Source: Gammaproteobacteria bacterium | GTDB taxonomy: Bacteria > Pseudomonadota > Gammaproteobacteria > PS1 > Pseudothioglobaceae | Reading direction: 5' to 3' | NCBI GenBank assembly: GCA_024280535.1 | Contig: JAJRPY010000119.1 | Span: forward strand, 1-12,541 | Length of the DNA stretch: 12,541 nt | Shown here: positions 1-7,373 of the stretch, piece after piece | Layout: every line of letters starts with the position of its first letter | Position numbering within the stretch: position 1 is the stretch's first letter | The notes under the pieces: model-generated | What the model was told of the DNA's origin: nothing | The model's input: only the letters and a program-made list of their open reading frames with translations | The model's database searches: none | Translations under genes and position numbers: made by a program

Positions 1-740
1 AATATGACGATGTTGCTAATAATCAGCGCAGGGTCATCTATAGTTTGCGCGATGGGCTGATGAGTACAAATGATGTCCAAGCGCGTTTTATTGAGATTAG
101 AGCGCAGGTTATTAGCCATTTGTTCACCCGTTATATTAGTGCAGGGCAAACCGAAGAAAGCTGGGATGTAGAGGGCTTGTATAATGCCTTAAAAGCAGAT
201 TATCATGCAGAACTTCCTTTGCAACAATGGCTTGATGAGGGGGTTGATGTTGATGAGTTAGAAAATAGAATTGTTGAAAGTTTGAGTGCAATTTGTGATT
301 ATAAAGAAGAGGTGGTTGGCACCGAATCCATGCGCAGTTTTGAGAAGGCTGTTATGCTACAAACACTGGATCATTATTGGAAAGAGCATTTGGCTGCTAT
401 GGATTATCTACGTCACAGTGTGAATTTACGTGGCTATGCGCAAAAAAATCCAATTCAAGAATATAAGCGCGAGTCTTTTGCTATGTTTACGGAGTTGTTA
501 GAGGTGATTGATGTAGAAATTGTCAAATCGCTATCCAGTGTTACGATTAACGAAGAGACCCAGGCGGCAGATGTTGAGCAACAAGATAATGCCGCCGCCA
601 TTGCTCAACATGAAGCGCCAGCAGCCGACAGTGAGCCGAGCAAAACACCAGAAACCATTCAAAGATCAGGCAAAAAAGTGGGTCGCAACGATCCATGCCC
701 TTGCGGTTCTGGCAAAAAATACAAAAATTGCCATGGCTAA
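1..740 (+). CDS. secA: Protein translocase subunit SecA, C-terminal part (5' end outside window)
   Basis: SecA is the cytoplasmic ATPase motor that pushes preproteins through SecYEG. The window opens inside the gene: the frame is open from base 3 and begins with residues [10 protein letters not shown], typical of the SecA helical scaffold, so the TTG at 45 is not the real start. About 245 residues are visible. They cover the helical wing and scaffold end ([20 protein letters not shown], then [16 protein letters not shown]), a variable Ala/Gln/Glu-rich linker, and the SEC-C zinc motif [14 protein letters not shown] at the very end (Cys-x-Cys-x8-Cys-His), which in known SecA binds zinc and contacts SecB and the ribosome. 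The tail is intact, so the gene looks functional. Its stop lies 8 bases inside anmK. Identification is secure; the ATPase domains are not visible here. Confidence 0.97.
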   Translation, partial: YDDVANNQRRVIYSLRDGLMSTNDVQARFIEIRAQVISHLFTRYISAGQTEESWDVEGLYNALKADYHAELPLQQWLDEGVDVDELENRIVESLSAICDYKEEVVGTESMRSFEKAVMLQTLDHYWKEHLAAMDYLRHSVNLRGYAQKNPIQEYKRESFAMFTELLEVIDVEIVKSLSSVTINEETQAADVEQQDNAAAIAQHEAPAADSEPSKTPETIQRSGKKVGRNDPCPCGSGKKYKNCHG

Positions 741-1809
741 TACGCCATCAGCTCGATATTATATTGGGCTAATGTCAGGCACCAGTATGGATGGGGTAGA
801 TGGGGTGATAATGAATGAAGATTGTCAAAAAATCATCACCTCAACGTACACGCCGTATCCCGCAGCATTAAAAACACGCTTGCAACAATTAAGCCAAACT
901 GGACGCACTTCTTTGGCAGATTTAGCACAGGCTGATATTGCCGTAGCCCAATTATTTGCACAAACTGCCAATCAGCTATTAACTCAAAGTGGGATAGACA
1001 AAAATCACATTCACGCAATCGGCTCGCATGGACAAACCATTTTTCATCAAGGCGGCGTGTATTCTATGCAAATTGGCCATGGGGCGTTAATTGCTGAGCA
1101 AACAGGCATTACCACGGTGGCTGATTTTCGTATGCAAGATATTGCCGCTGGCGGACACGGCGCGCCACTCACCCCTGCCTATCATCAATATAGGCTAAAT
1201 GGCAGCGATGGTGTGATGATTAATTTGGGCGGTATTGCCAATATTACCCTGATTAAAAACAACCAAGTGACAGGCTTTGACACCGGCCCTGCTAATACGC
1301 TTTTGGATGCGTGGATTAAACAAGAAAAAAACCTTGAGTACGACCAAGGTGGCGCCTGGGCAAGCACTGGCGTGGTGGATGGCATGTTGCTGGAGGCACT
1401 ACTGGCAGATGCTTATTTTCACGCCCCGCCTCCTAAAAGCACAGGCCCAGAATATTTTAACCTAGAGTGGCTAAATCCTTATTTATCTGTTAATTATTTA
1501 CCACAAAATATTGCTCGCACTCTGCTGGAATTGACCGCCTTAAGTGTTAGCCAGCATATTCCAGTAGGTCAAACAGTGTATTTATGCGGCGGCGGCATAC
1601 ATAATTTACTACTGGTTGAGCGCTTAAATGTACTAAATCCACAGAGTGCTATTGTTACTACCAACGATTTTGGCATGGATGCAGATTTTGTTGAAGCCGC
1701 CGCCTTTGCTTTTTTTGCCAAACAAACCATGGCAGGCAAGCCATCAAACCTGCCATTAGTAACAGGTGCAAAGCATCAAAGTATATTGGGTGCTGTTTAC
1801 GCAACCTAA
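733..1809 (+). CDS. anmK: Anhydro-N-acetylmuramic acid kinase
   Basis: AnmK phosphorylates and opens 1,6-anhydro-MurNAc released from peptidoglycan, giving MurNAc-6-phosphate for cell-wall recycling in the cytoplasm. The product has 358 residues, close to the roughly 370 usual for the family. Visible motifs are the ATP-binding GTSMDGVD at 16-23, [21 protein letters not shown] near 142-152, NLGGIANIT near 164, [14 protein letters not shown] from 181 (Asp183 matches the catalytic Asp of E. coli AnmK), TGPEYFN, CGGGIHN at 285-291, and [14 protein letters not shown]. The ATG at 733 is chosen because the family begins just before [13 protein letters not shown]; the open frame upstream is only secA read in another frame. 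Start and secA stop overlap by 8 bases (ATGGCTAA), which suggests translational coupling, since no good Shine-Dalgarno precedes the ATG. MurNAc-6-P etherase is not in the window. Confidence 0.96.
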   Translation: MANTPSARYYIGLMSGTSMDGVDGVIMNEDCQKIITSTYTPYPAALKTRLQQLSQTGRTSLADLAQADIAVAQLFAQTANQLLTQSGIDKNHIHAIGSHGQTIFHQGGVYSMQIGHGALIAEQTGITTVADFRMQDIAAGGHGAPLTPAYHQYRLNGSDGVMINLGGIANITLIKNNQVTGFDTGPANTLLDAWIKQEKNLEYDQGGAWASTGVVDGMLLEALLADAYFHAPPPKSTGPEYFNLEWLNPYLSVNYLPQNIARTLLELTALSVSQHIPVGQTVYLCGGGIHNLLLVERLNVLNPQSAIVTTNDFGMDADFVEAAAFAFFAKQTMAGKPSNLPLVTGAKHQSILGAVYAT

Positions 1810-1816
1810 AACAATC

Positions 1817-1878
1817 TGTTCAAAAAACCATTGTGTTGAACAATTTATGGGTAACATATTGCAATGTGATGGTTTTTT
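1817..1878 (+). terminator. Possible terminator dyad after anmK
   Basis: A perfect 10-base inverted repeat, AAAAAACCAT at 1822-1831 and ATGGTTTTTT at 1869-1878, begins 12 bases after the anmK stop. Its right arm ends in six T, as a rho-independent terminator would, and the left A-run would let it work in both directions. The 37-base loop is long for a terminator. A second, smaller inverted repeat (TGTTCAA 1817-1823, TTGAACA 1836-1842) shares two bases with the first, so the two cannot form together. Termination of the secA-anmK transcript is the simplest reading, but it is uncertain. Confidence 0.35.
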
Positions 1879-1992
1879 ACACAGGCAGTTATGCAATATA
1901 TTGATGATATTCTAAAAAATAATTTTGAGACACCCAGTATTTTGAAGGAATTGAGAGTGTATGTCAAAGTATGACAAATTCCGCAATATTAA

Positions 1993-2157
1993 TTAACAGT
2001 CTATTCTTACAAGAGGCGCAAGACAGTTCAGAAGCATTATCAAATAAACAAGGGTGGATTGTTGAAATTATCAAAACTTGGGCGGGAAAATTATTACTTT
2101 AATCATCGATTGATTGAAGTGCTATCTAATGTGGCAAATATGAAAAGTGAGGTGTAA
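1993..2157 (+). pseudogene. Remnant of a winged-helix protein 3' end, possibly Fic family
   Basis: This stretch stays open for 54 codons after an in-frame TAA at 1990 and ends at TAA 2155. It has no ATG before 2140. The reading ends with GRENYYFNHRLIEVL at 2080-2124, preceded by a GGLLKLSKL segment. That order, helix then 'G-L-L' then a charged turn with G-R-x-N-Y-Y-x-N, is the usual look of a winged-helix domain closing many Fic-family AMP-transferases; ArsR-type regulators end similarly. The Fic catalytic motif (HPFxxGNGR) is absent. A short in-frame piece upstream (ATG 1890 to TGA 1974, 28 codons) and another reading starting at 1974 could be parts of the same decayed gene in shifted frames. 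The call rests on motif resemblance alone. Confidence 0.35.
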
Positions 2158-2197
2158 AAATATATGAATAACCATCAAAAATCCACTTTCCGTTCAC

Positions 2198-2228
2198 TTG
2201 CTAACTTTATTTATGTAACTTGTATAAT
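2198..2228 (+). promoter_or_regulatory. Predicted sigma-70 promoter of pyrC
   Basis: A perfect -10 box TATAAT lies at 2223-2228, 32 bases before the pyrC ATG. The best -35 candidate is TTGCTA at 2198-2203, with a 19-base spacer, which is longer than ideal. Transcription would start near 2235 and leave a leader of about 25 bases. That leader shows no hairpin over the start site like the one that controls pyrC in enteric bacteria. Confidence 0.5.
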
Positions 2229-2260
2229 AGGCAAAGAAAGCAACGATTTTTGAACAGAAT

Positions 2261-3295
2261 ATGAATAATAAAACTTTAACACTGCTTAAGCCAGACGATT
2301 GGCATCTACATGTGCGTAGTGGCGAGGCGCTTAAATCGGTCATTGGGGCAAGTGCCAGACAAATGGGGCGGGCAATTATTATGCCTAACCTTAATCCACC
2401 TGTTACGAATAGTATGCAGGCAAATGCTTATCGAGACGAAATTTTATCTGCCTTACCAGCAAAAAGTGAATTGACCCCGCTGATGGTTTTGTATTTAACC
2501 GATACCACCACACCTGAAATAATTACCCAGGCGCATAGTGCAGATGTAGTAGCGGCAAAACTTTATCCTGCAGGGGCTACAACCAATTCCACTCGTGGCG
2601 TCACGGATATTCAAAATATTTATACCGTATTAGAAGCTATGCAAAAAATAGGAATGCCACTTTTAGTACATGGCGAGGTGACCCGTAGTGAAGTAGATAT
2701 TTTCGACCGTGAGGCAGTATTTATTGATGAAGTTTTAAGTCAAGTAGTGCAGGATTTTCCCGAATTGAAAATTGTATTTGAGCATATTACCACTAAAAAT
2801 GCAGTAGAGTTTGTGTATGAAAGTAGCAAGCAAATCGCTGCCACCATCACCCCACAACACCTATTAAATAATCGCAATGATATGCTAGTAGGAGGTATTA
2901 AGCCACATACCTATTGCCTGCCTGTGCTTAAACGTGCTGAACACCAATATGCACTGATTGAGGCGGCAACTAGTGGTAATGCTAAATTTTTCTTGGGAAC
3001 CGACTCCGCACCCCATGCAAAACACGACAAAGAATCTGCTTGTGGCTGTGCCGGTGTATTTTCCGCACCGCATGCCATTGAACTCTACGCACAAGCATTT
3101 GACCAAGCAGGTGCGATAGACAAATTAGAGGGTTTTGCGTCAAAATTCGGTGCAGATTTCTACACGTTGCCACATAATACTAGCACGCTTACTTTAATAA
3201 AACAAGATTGGGTCGTGCCAAAGCGTTATGAATTTGCCAATGGCATTATTGTGCCGTTTATGGCAGGTCAAACGCTCAATTGGACACTTGTTTAA
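2261..3295 (+). CDS. pyrC: Dihydroorotase, class II (PyrC type)
   Basis: PyrC cyclises N-carbamoyl-L-aspartate to dihydroorotate, the third step of pyrimidine synthesis, in the cytoplasm. The 344 residues match the 348 of E. coli PyrC. The binuclear zinc site is complete: His15 and His17 in DWHLHVR, Lys100 in [13 protein letters not shown] (the lysine that is carboxylated in the family), His137 in LVHGEV, His175 in FEHITT, and Asp248 in [14 protein letters not shown], which is the catalytic base. The ATG is directly supported by the alignment of the N terminus ([10 protein letters not shown]). No strong Shine-Dalgarno is seen. The gene stands alone behind its own promoter and converges with the YceI-like gene; 71 bases separate the two stops. 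Confidence 0.97.
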   Translation: MNNKTLTLLKPDDWHLHVRSGEALKSVIGASARQMGRAIIMPNLNPPVTNSMQANAYRDEILSALPAKSELTPLMVLYLTDTTTPEIITQAHSADVVAAKLYPAGATTNSTRGVTDIQNIYTVLEAMQKIGMPLLVHGEVTRSEVDIFDREAVFIDEVLSQVVQDFPELKIVFEHITTKNAVEFVYESSKQIAATITPQHLLNNRNDMLVGGIKPHTYCLPVLKRAEHQYALIEAATSGNAKFFLGTDSAPHAKHDKESACGCAGVFSAPHAIELYAQAFDQAGAIDKLEGFASKFGADFYTLPHNTSTLTLIKQDWVVPKRYEFANGIIVPFMAGQTLNWTLV

Positions 3296-3366
3296 CATTA
3301 GAATAATAGCGACAATAGTACTTTTATGATTGCTCATAATGATGCAAAAACCACTGCTTAAATGGG

Positions 3367-3957
3367 TTATTTTTTAAAGGTTAGTACAAAATTCACTGCC
3401 ACCTTGTTAGAGATGCTTAATCCGCCTACTGTTTCGGCTAATTTAACCAAGTTTTTAGCAGGGATTCCATAATCACTAGCATTGATAATAGTGGGTTGCA
3501 TAGAGGTAATTAACAATCTGCTTTTATAAGTTTTGGCAACCAAAACAGTGAGTTTTAAGGGCTTTGTTTTTCCATAGAACTCTAAAGTTGCCGGTATGTC
3601 CATTTTCTTATAAGAAGAGATTGATTTTATTTTTTCCATATCAATTTTTGCTTTAATAACGGCTTTGGGAAAATTGACCACATTAAAAAATAGACTTTGT
3701 ATTCTGCTATCTCTTATAGGTATTTTTGTATCAATACTGTCTAAATGAATGCTTATTTCAACTTCTCCTGAGTTGGAAATTGTTCCTTCTACGTGTTTAA
3801 AAACCGCAGGCTCAATGACATATTGTTTTTTTATCGTGCTAAAATTAATGATTGAATGACGACTATCAACCGTGTAGCTATCCCCTGCAAATACAGTATT
3901 AACGCTTATCATTAGCAGCAATGAAAATAGCATAGTAATTTTGTTTATTAAGCGCAT
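3367..3957 (-). CDS. Secreted YceI-family protein
   Basis: The 196-residue product starts with a clear signal peptide: a basic N terminus, a hydrophobic core at about 8-20, and likely cleavage after VFA at 24. It should therefore be periplasmic. The mature part opens with YTVDSRHSIINFST, the hallmark first strand of the YceI lipocalin-like beta barrel, which in characterised members binds isoprenoid-type or amphiphilic ligands. Later features that fit are the KIPIRDSRIQSLFFNV segment, where the family usually has DxRDxHLxSxxFF, the FPKAVIKA strand, and LEFYGKTKPLKL. The ligand cannot be told from sequence. A good Shine-Dalgarno (AGGG at 3967-3970, 9 bases away) and a near-consensus promoter support the ATG at 3957. 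It follows ribF on the same strand but appears to have its own transcript. Confidence 0.88.
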   Translation of the reverse strand: MRLINKITMLFSLLLMISVNTVFAGDSYTVDSRHSIINFSTIKKQYVIEPAVFKHVEGTISNSGEVEISIHLDSIDTKIPIRDSRIQSLFFNVVNFPKAVIKAKIDMEKIKSISSYKKMDIPATLEFYGKTKPLKLTVLVAKTYKSRLLITSMQPTIINASDYGIPAKNLVKLAETVGGLSISNKVAVNFVLTFKK

Positions 3958-3987
3958 TTTTATTTACCCTAGTTTGAAAGATATTGC

Positions 3988-4016
3988 ATCATACTTGAAT
4001 TTTTAAGGATATGCAA
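3988..4016 (-). promoter_or_regulatory. Predicted sigma-70 promoter of the YceI-like gene
   Basis: Read on the minus strand, TTGCAT (4016-4011) is followed after exactly 17 bases by TATGAT (3993-3988). Both boxes are near consensus with ideal spacing, making this the best promoter in the window. Transcription would begin near 3981, giving a leader of about 24 bases with an AGGG ribosome site. Confidence 0.6.
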
Positions 4017-4078
4017 ATTAACCCCTGTATAGTGAAAAACGGTTTGTTTAAAAAGTGCTGATTGTTTGCTCGCCTGCT

Positions 4079-4996
4079 TTACAAAGCATTAAAAAATCTT
4101 TTGGTATCTTGAACGTCAAGTTCAATTTGTTTTTTTAACGCCGTAAAGTCGTCAAAGTTTCTCTCGTCTCTAATTTTATGCTTAAAGGTGATTTTTGCAT
4201 CAAGCCCATAAACTTGCTGGTTAAAATCAAAGAGAAACACCTCCAGCAAAGTTTCTGTGCCATTAATCACTGGGCGGTTACCTACACTGCAAACGCCTTG
4301 GTAAGTAATGCCACCCAACTCAACGGTGACAGAAAATATGCCATGAACAGGGCTGATTTTGCGTTTAATAGGAATATTGATAGTGGGAAAGCCAATGGTG
4401 CGACCATTTTTTAATCCGTGAACAATAGTGCCAAAGATAGAAAACTCACGCCCCAACATTGCTGATGCTGTGGCCATATCGCCTTGCTTTAAGGATAAAC
4501 GAATATTGGAGCTGCTAATACGCCTATTCTTGTAAAGGATGCTACGCGTATTCTCTACAGTGAAATTATTGGTTTTTGCCAAATCTTGCAATAAAGAAAA
4601 ATCACCCTGCCTATTTTTGCCAAAATGAAAATCATCACCAATTAAGCAGTGCTGCATGCCCAATTGCTTGCACAAAATTGCTTGCACAAAATCTTGTGCT
4701 GTTAATTGAGAGAAGGCTTGATTAAAGTGAATAATGAGATGTATGTCCACGCCAAGATTAGACAAAAAATGGTATTTTTCTTTAAAACTACTCAATAACG
4801 CCTGTTCGTTGCCAAAGAATTGTTGTGGCGTGGGTGCAAATGAAATCAACACAGAGGGTAGGTTTTTCTCTTTTGCTTTGGCCGTCAGTCGCAAGATAAT
4901 TTTTTTATGCCCCTTATGCACACCATCAAAATTGCCAATGGTCACAACACTGCCTGATTGTGGTTTTAGGTTTTTTAGTCCACGAATGATTTTCAT
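4079..4996 (-). CDS. ribF: Bifunctional riboflavin kinase / FAD synthetase
   Basis: RibF converts riboflavin to FMN and FMN to FAD in the cytoplasm. The 305 residues fit the family (about 310). The N-terminal nucleotidyltransferase (FAD synthetase) half carries GNFDGVHKGH at 21-30, with the HxGH nucleotide-binding signature, IGDDFHFGKNRQGD at 119-132, and RRISSSNIR at 158-166. The C-terminal riboflavin kinase half starts near 185 and carries GRTIGFPTIN at 198-207 (flavokinase Thr/Asn site), NRPVING at 240-246, and LEVFLFDF, in which Glu252 matches the proposed catalytic Glu. The start ATG at 4996 lies 11 bases after the mutY stop, so the two are probably cotranscribed. No clear Shine-Dalgarno precedes it. 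ribF usually sits beside ileS and lspA in gammaproteobacteria; here it follows mutY instead. Confidence 0.96.
   Translation of the reverse strand: MKIIRGLKNLKPQSGSVVTIGNFDGVHKGHKKIILRLTAKAKEKNLPSVLISFAPTPQQFFGNEQALLSSFKEKYHFLSNLGVDIHLIIHFNQAFSQLTAQDFVQAILCKQLGMQHCLIGDDFHFGKNRQGDFSLLQDLAKTNNFTVENTRSILYKNRRISSSNIRLSLKQGDMATASAMLGREFSIFGTIVHGLKNGRTIGFPTINIPIKRKISPVHGIFSVTVELGGITYQGVCSVGNRPVINGTETLLEVFLFDFNQQVYGLDAKITFKHKIRDERNFDDFTALKKQIELDVQDTKRFFNAL
4663..4690. repeat. 14-base perfect tandem duplication inside ribF
   Basis: The unit ATTGCTTGCACAAA occurs twice head to tail (4663-4676 and 4677-4690). The unit is not a multiple of three, yet the ribF reading through it (DFVQAILCKQLGMQH) aligns without a gap to other RibF proteins, so it is not a recent frameshifting duplication. 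Confidence 0.85.
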
Positions 4997-5007
4997 AGGG
5001 CTGTATT

Positions 5008-6048
5008 TTAATCTAATTCTGCGATAATTTTCTTAACAGGCGCGGGCAGTCCAACTTTTAATGTGGCAATAGACTGAAACCCCTTGCTTTTATTGCAATT
5101 TATTAATATAGGGCTAATCAGCAGATGATAATGAGTAAAGCTGTGTTTAATCACGGGCAGTCCTTTTGTTACGTCTGCATTTTTGTCAAAGGCTTTGATG
5201 TGCTTGGTAATATTTTGCATATCAATTTCACATTCTGCAAAACTCCACAAACCGCCCCAGATGCCCTTTTTGGGTCTTTTTTCTAGGTAAATCTCTCCAG
5301 CAACATTCTGATAAATCAACATTGCTACTGAGCGTGTTGGTTTTGTCTTTTTGGGTTTTGGATTGGGATAATCGCGCTGCGTTTTGTGTTGTTTTGCTTG
5401 GCAACATTGTGCAAGCGGGCAATGTGGGCAATCGGGTTTAGAGCGCGTGCATAGTGTTGCACCTAAATCCATAATAGCTTGTGTGTAGTCAGCATTGCGC
5501 TTATTAGGAGTGTATTGTTTAGCCAAGTGCCAAAGTTGGTTAATTGTATCTTTTTGCGAGTAATGTCCTTTAACTTGATGGTATCTTGCAAGAACTCGTT
5601 TGACATTGCCATCAAGTATGGCGTGTTTTTGCCCAAAACTAAGTGATAAAATTGCGCCCGCAGTGGATTGTCCAATACCGGGCAAGGCGATGACTTGCTC
5701 GAATTTTTGAGGGAATTTTCCGTCGTAGTCGTAGGCGATAATTTTGGCCGTTTTGTGTAAATTTCTAGCCCTAGCATAATAGCCCAATCCTGCCCATTGC
5801 GCCAAAACAGCATCTTCTGGGGCGGCTGCTAAATCATTTAAGGTGGGAAATAGGCGGGTAAATCGGTTGAAATAATCAATAACTGTTGCCACTTGAGTTT
5901 GTTGGAGCATAATTTCACTTAGCCAAACGTGATAGACGTTGGCGCAAGGATGGTTAGAATTGCTCATATTGTGTGTCGCTTGCCAGGGTAAATTGGTGCG
6001 TCCGTGCTGATCGAACCAAGCAAGCAGCTGGCTTGAGAAATCTAACAA
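5008..6048 (-). CDS. mutY: Adenine DNA glycosylase MutY
   Basis: MutY removes adenine mispaired with 8-oxoguanine. Seen in order, numbered from the TTG at 6048 (346 residues): the N-terminal GRTNLPWQ, the catalytic Glu45 in LSEIMLQQTQVATV, GLGYYARARNL, the helix-hairpin-helix LPGIGQSTAGAIL with Asp146 in ILDGNVKRVLAR, the iron-sulfur cluster cysteines 200, 207, 210 and 216 (C-x6-C-x2-C-x5-C), and a C-terminal Nudix-like domain that recognises 8-oxoG (FTHYHLLISP). There is no usable ATG: the first one would cut off the conserved LPWQ region. TTG at 6048 puts the N terminus in register with E. coli MutY and lies 7 bases after the upstream stop. TTG at 6084 or 6096 would also be in frame and would overlap the upstream gene. 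Relative to E. coli there are about 10 extra residues between LPWQ and VWLSE. Confidence 0.93.
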   Translation of the reverse strand: MLDFSSQLLAWFDQHGRTNLPWQATHNMSNSNHPCANVYHVWLSEIMLQQTQVATVIDYFNRFTRLFPTLNDLAAAPEDAVLAQWAGLGYYARARNLHKTAKIIAYDYDGKFPQKFEQVIALPGIGQSTAGAILSLSFGQKHAILDGNVKRVLARYHQVKGHYSQKDTINQLWHLAKQYTPNKRNADYTQAIMDLGATLCTRSKPDCPHCPLAQCCQAKQHKTQRDYPNPKPKKTKPTRSVAMLIYQNVAGEIYLEKRPKKGIWGGLWSFAECEIDMQNITKHIKAFDKNADVTKGLPVIKHSFTHYHLLISPILINCNKSKGFQSIATLKVGLPAPVKKIIAELD

Positions 6049-6055
6049 GTGATGA

Positions 6056-6256
6056 TTATCCGAGTATAACCCAACGATGGGCAAAATATAAGGCAAAGAC
6101 TAATACTAAGCCGAAAAGATAAGTGGCAATGCATTGCTTGACGGTGCTAATATCGCAGTTTTTCTTGCAATTTAGCTGAATGTTAAACAAGATGAACAAA
6201 GTCCAGATTATTGTCAGAAACAATAAGCCATAATTGATAATTGTAAGTGTTTCCAT
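6056..6256 (-). CDS. Small two-helix membrane protein, unknown function
   Basis: A 66-residue protein with an ATG start that I do not recognise. It has two hydrophobic segments, about 8-28 (YGLLFLTIIWTLFILF) and 43-60 (IATYLFGLVLVFALYF), joined by a polar loop with three cysteines at 30, 34 and 42 (CKKNC then QC). The composition is that of an inner-membrane hairpin and not of a chance ORF. It sits 61 bases after metA and ends 7 bases before the preferred mutY start, on the same strand, so it is probably carried on the same transcript. No signal-peptide cleavage site is obvious. The cysteines could bind metal or form a disulfide, but that is only a suggestion. Confidence 0.6.
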   Translation of the reverse strand: METLTIINYGLLFLTIIWTLFILFNIQLNCKKNCDISTVKQCIATYLFGLVLVFALYFAHRWVILG

Positions 6257-6317
6257 ATTGGTTGATGGGTTGTGCTAACTATAAACTATGATAAACAAAT
6301 TTAAGCAGTTGGGGGTT

Positions 6318-7373
6318 TTATTTTAATTTTAGTGGGTCGGTTGGGTCGATGCCGTCCATAAAGGGTTTTTTCACGTCTTCATGGGTGGTTTGATAAACAC
6401 AGCCAATCCAGTTGCTAATAATTTGCCGAGTAGCATCATGCCAAGTATTGTCTAGCGTATCGCTAATTAGGTTTTCGGGAAAATCTGCCAGAGTAAAATC
6501 ACCTGCCAGTAATTTGGTTTTATATTCGTTAAGAATGGCCTTGTGTTGTTTATTCAGGTAATGTTCGGGAAAAATAGGGTAATCATCAATTGAATTGGAC
6601 AAAAATCTAATAATATCGCGCTTGTATTCTTTGAGCAGGCTGATGGTGTCGTATTCTGGATGTCCTTGAAAAAACACGATACGCAGTAAATCTTCGCTTA
6701 CGCACAGATGCGCGCCCACCTCGCTATCTACTAAAATGTGAATGCTGGCTGTCTCAAACTGGGCTTTGGTAATTTCATTAAAGCGCGAGTGAGGTACATT
6801 AAACCCAGTATTAACACCGCTCATCAATGGGTGGCGACGATCTTTAATGTGATGCTTGAACACCCCCCAGCATTTAGTTGGCATGGCTCGACGTGGCTGA
6901 GCATAGTTAAATTCCATCACCGCATGCGTGGCCAAACAAGAGCATAGTGTGGAAGTTACATGTGCATACGACCAGTTAATAACAGATTTTAATTCTTGAT
7001 AAAATGGGGTTTTTTGCAGATCAGCTTGCTCAACATGAGCGCCGGTAATAATCAACGCATCTAGCCCTTGCGCTTGAATTTCTGCCACGCTTAAATAGTG
7101 TGCTGCAATGTGTTTTGCAGCTTTGTCGCCACGGTTAATTGAAGGCAGGGTGAAAGGGTGTAGATAAAATTGTGCGATTTGATTAGAATGCCCAATTAAG
7201 CGAAAAAATTGGCGCTCGGTTGCCTCCAGTGCTGCATCAGGCATCATATTGAGCAACCCGATGTGCAATTCACGAATTACCTGCTGATTGGCGCGGTCTT
7301 TGCTTAAAACCACTTCCCCTTCGGCTTTAAGGCGTGCAAATGAAGGCAGGTTTGAATGGGCAATGAGTGGCAT
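6318..7373 (-). CDS. metA: Homoserine O-acyltransferase, MetA/HTS family
   Basis: The enzyme activates homoserine with an acyl-CoA for methionine synthesis. The 351 residues are longer than E. coli MetA (309) because of a C-terminal extension. The catalytic triad is clear: Cys146 in TSTLCSCLATHAV, His238 and Glu240 in FFQGHPEYD; VPHSRFNEI is also typical. The position equivalent to E. coli Gly111 is Glu115 (TGAHVEQ). In characterised MetA enzymes Glu there goes with acetyl-CoA and Gly with succinyl-CoA, so an O-acetyltransferase is possible although database names for this group are usually succinyltransferase. The NLMPKK loop of E. coli reads NMMPDA here. The start overlaps the stop of the upstream ATPase gene (TAATG), which implies translational coupling. 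The family is certain; the acyl donor is not. Confidence 0.92.
   Translation of the reverse strand: MPLIAHSNLPSFARLKAEGEVVLSKDRANQQVIRELHIGLLNMMPDAALEATERQFFRLIGHSNQIAQFYLHPFTLPSINRGDKAAKHIAAHYLSVAEIQAQGLDALIITGAHVEQADLQKTPFYQELKSVINWSYAHVTSTLCSCLATHAVMEFNYAQPRRAMPTKCWGVFKHHIKDRRHPLMSGVNTGFNVPHSRFNEITKAQFETASIHILVDSEVGAHLCVSEDLLRIVFFQGHPEYDTISLLKEYKRDIIRFLSNSIDDYPIFPEHYLNKQHKAILNEYKTKLLAGDFTLADFPENLISDTLDNTWHDATRQIISNWIGCVYQTTHEDVKKPFMDGIDPTDPLKLK

Noticed and set aside
520..732. Upstream extension of the anmK open frame
   Set aside because: It overlaps the secA C terminus in another frame, its translation is basic and unlike AnmK, and the family N terminus fits the ATG at 733.
1974..2102. 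42-codon ORF starting at ATG 1974
   Set aside because: It overlaps the better-supported winged-helix-like frame, resembles no family I know, and has no ribosome site.
2261..3295. Second amidohydrolase such as allantoinase or hydantoinase
   Set aside because: Length and all metal-site motifs match class II dihydroorotase (PyrC) directly.
3324..3339. Hairpin TTATGA/TCATAA between the converging pyrC and YceI-like genes
   Set aside because: The stem is six AT-rich pairs with no T-run on either side, so it is too weak to call a terminator.
6257..6317. Promoter between metA and the small membrane gene
   Set aside because: TATAGT is present, but no -35 box is found at 16-18 bases.
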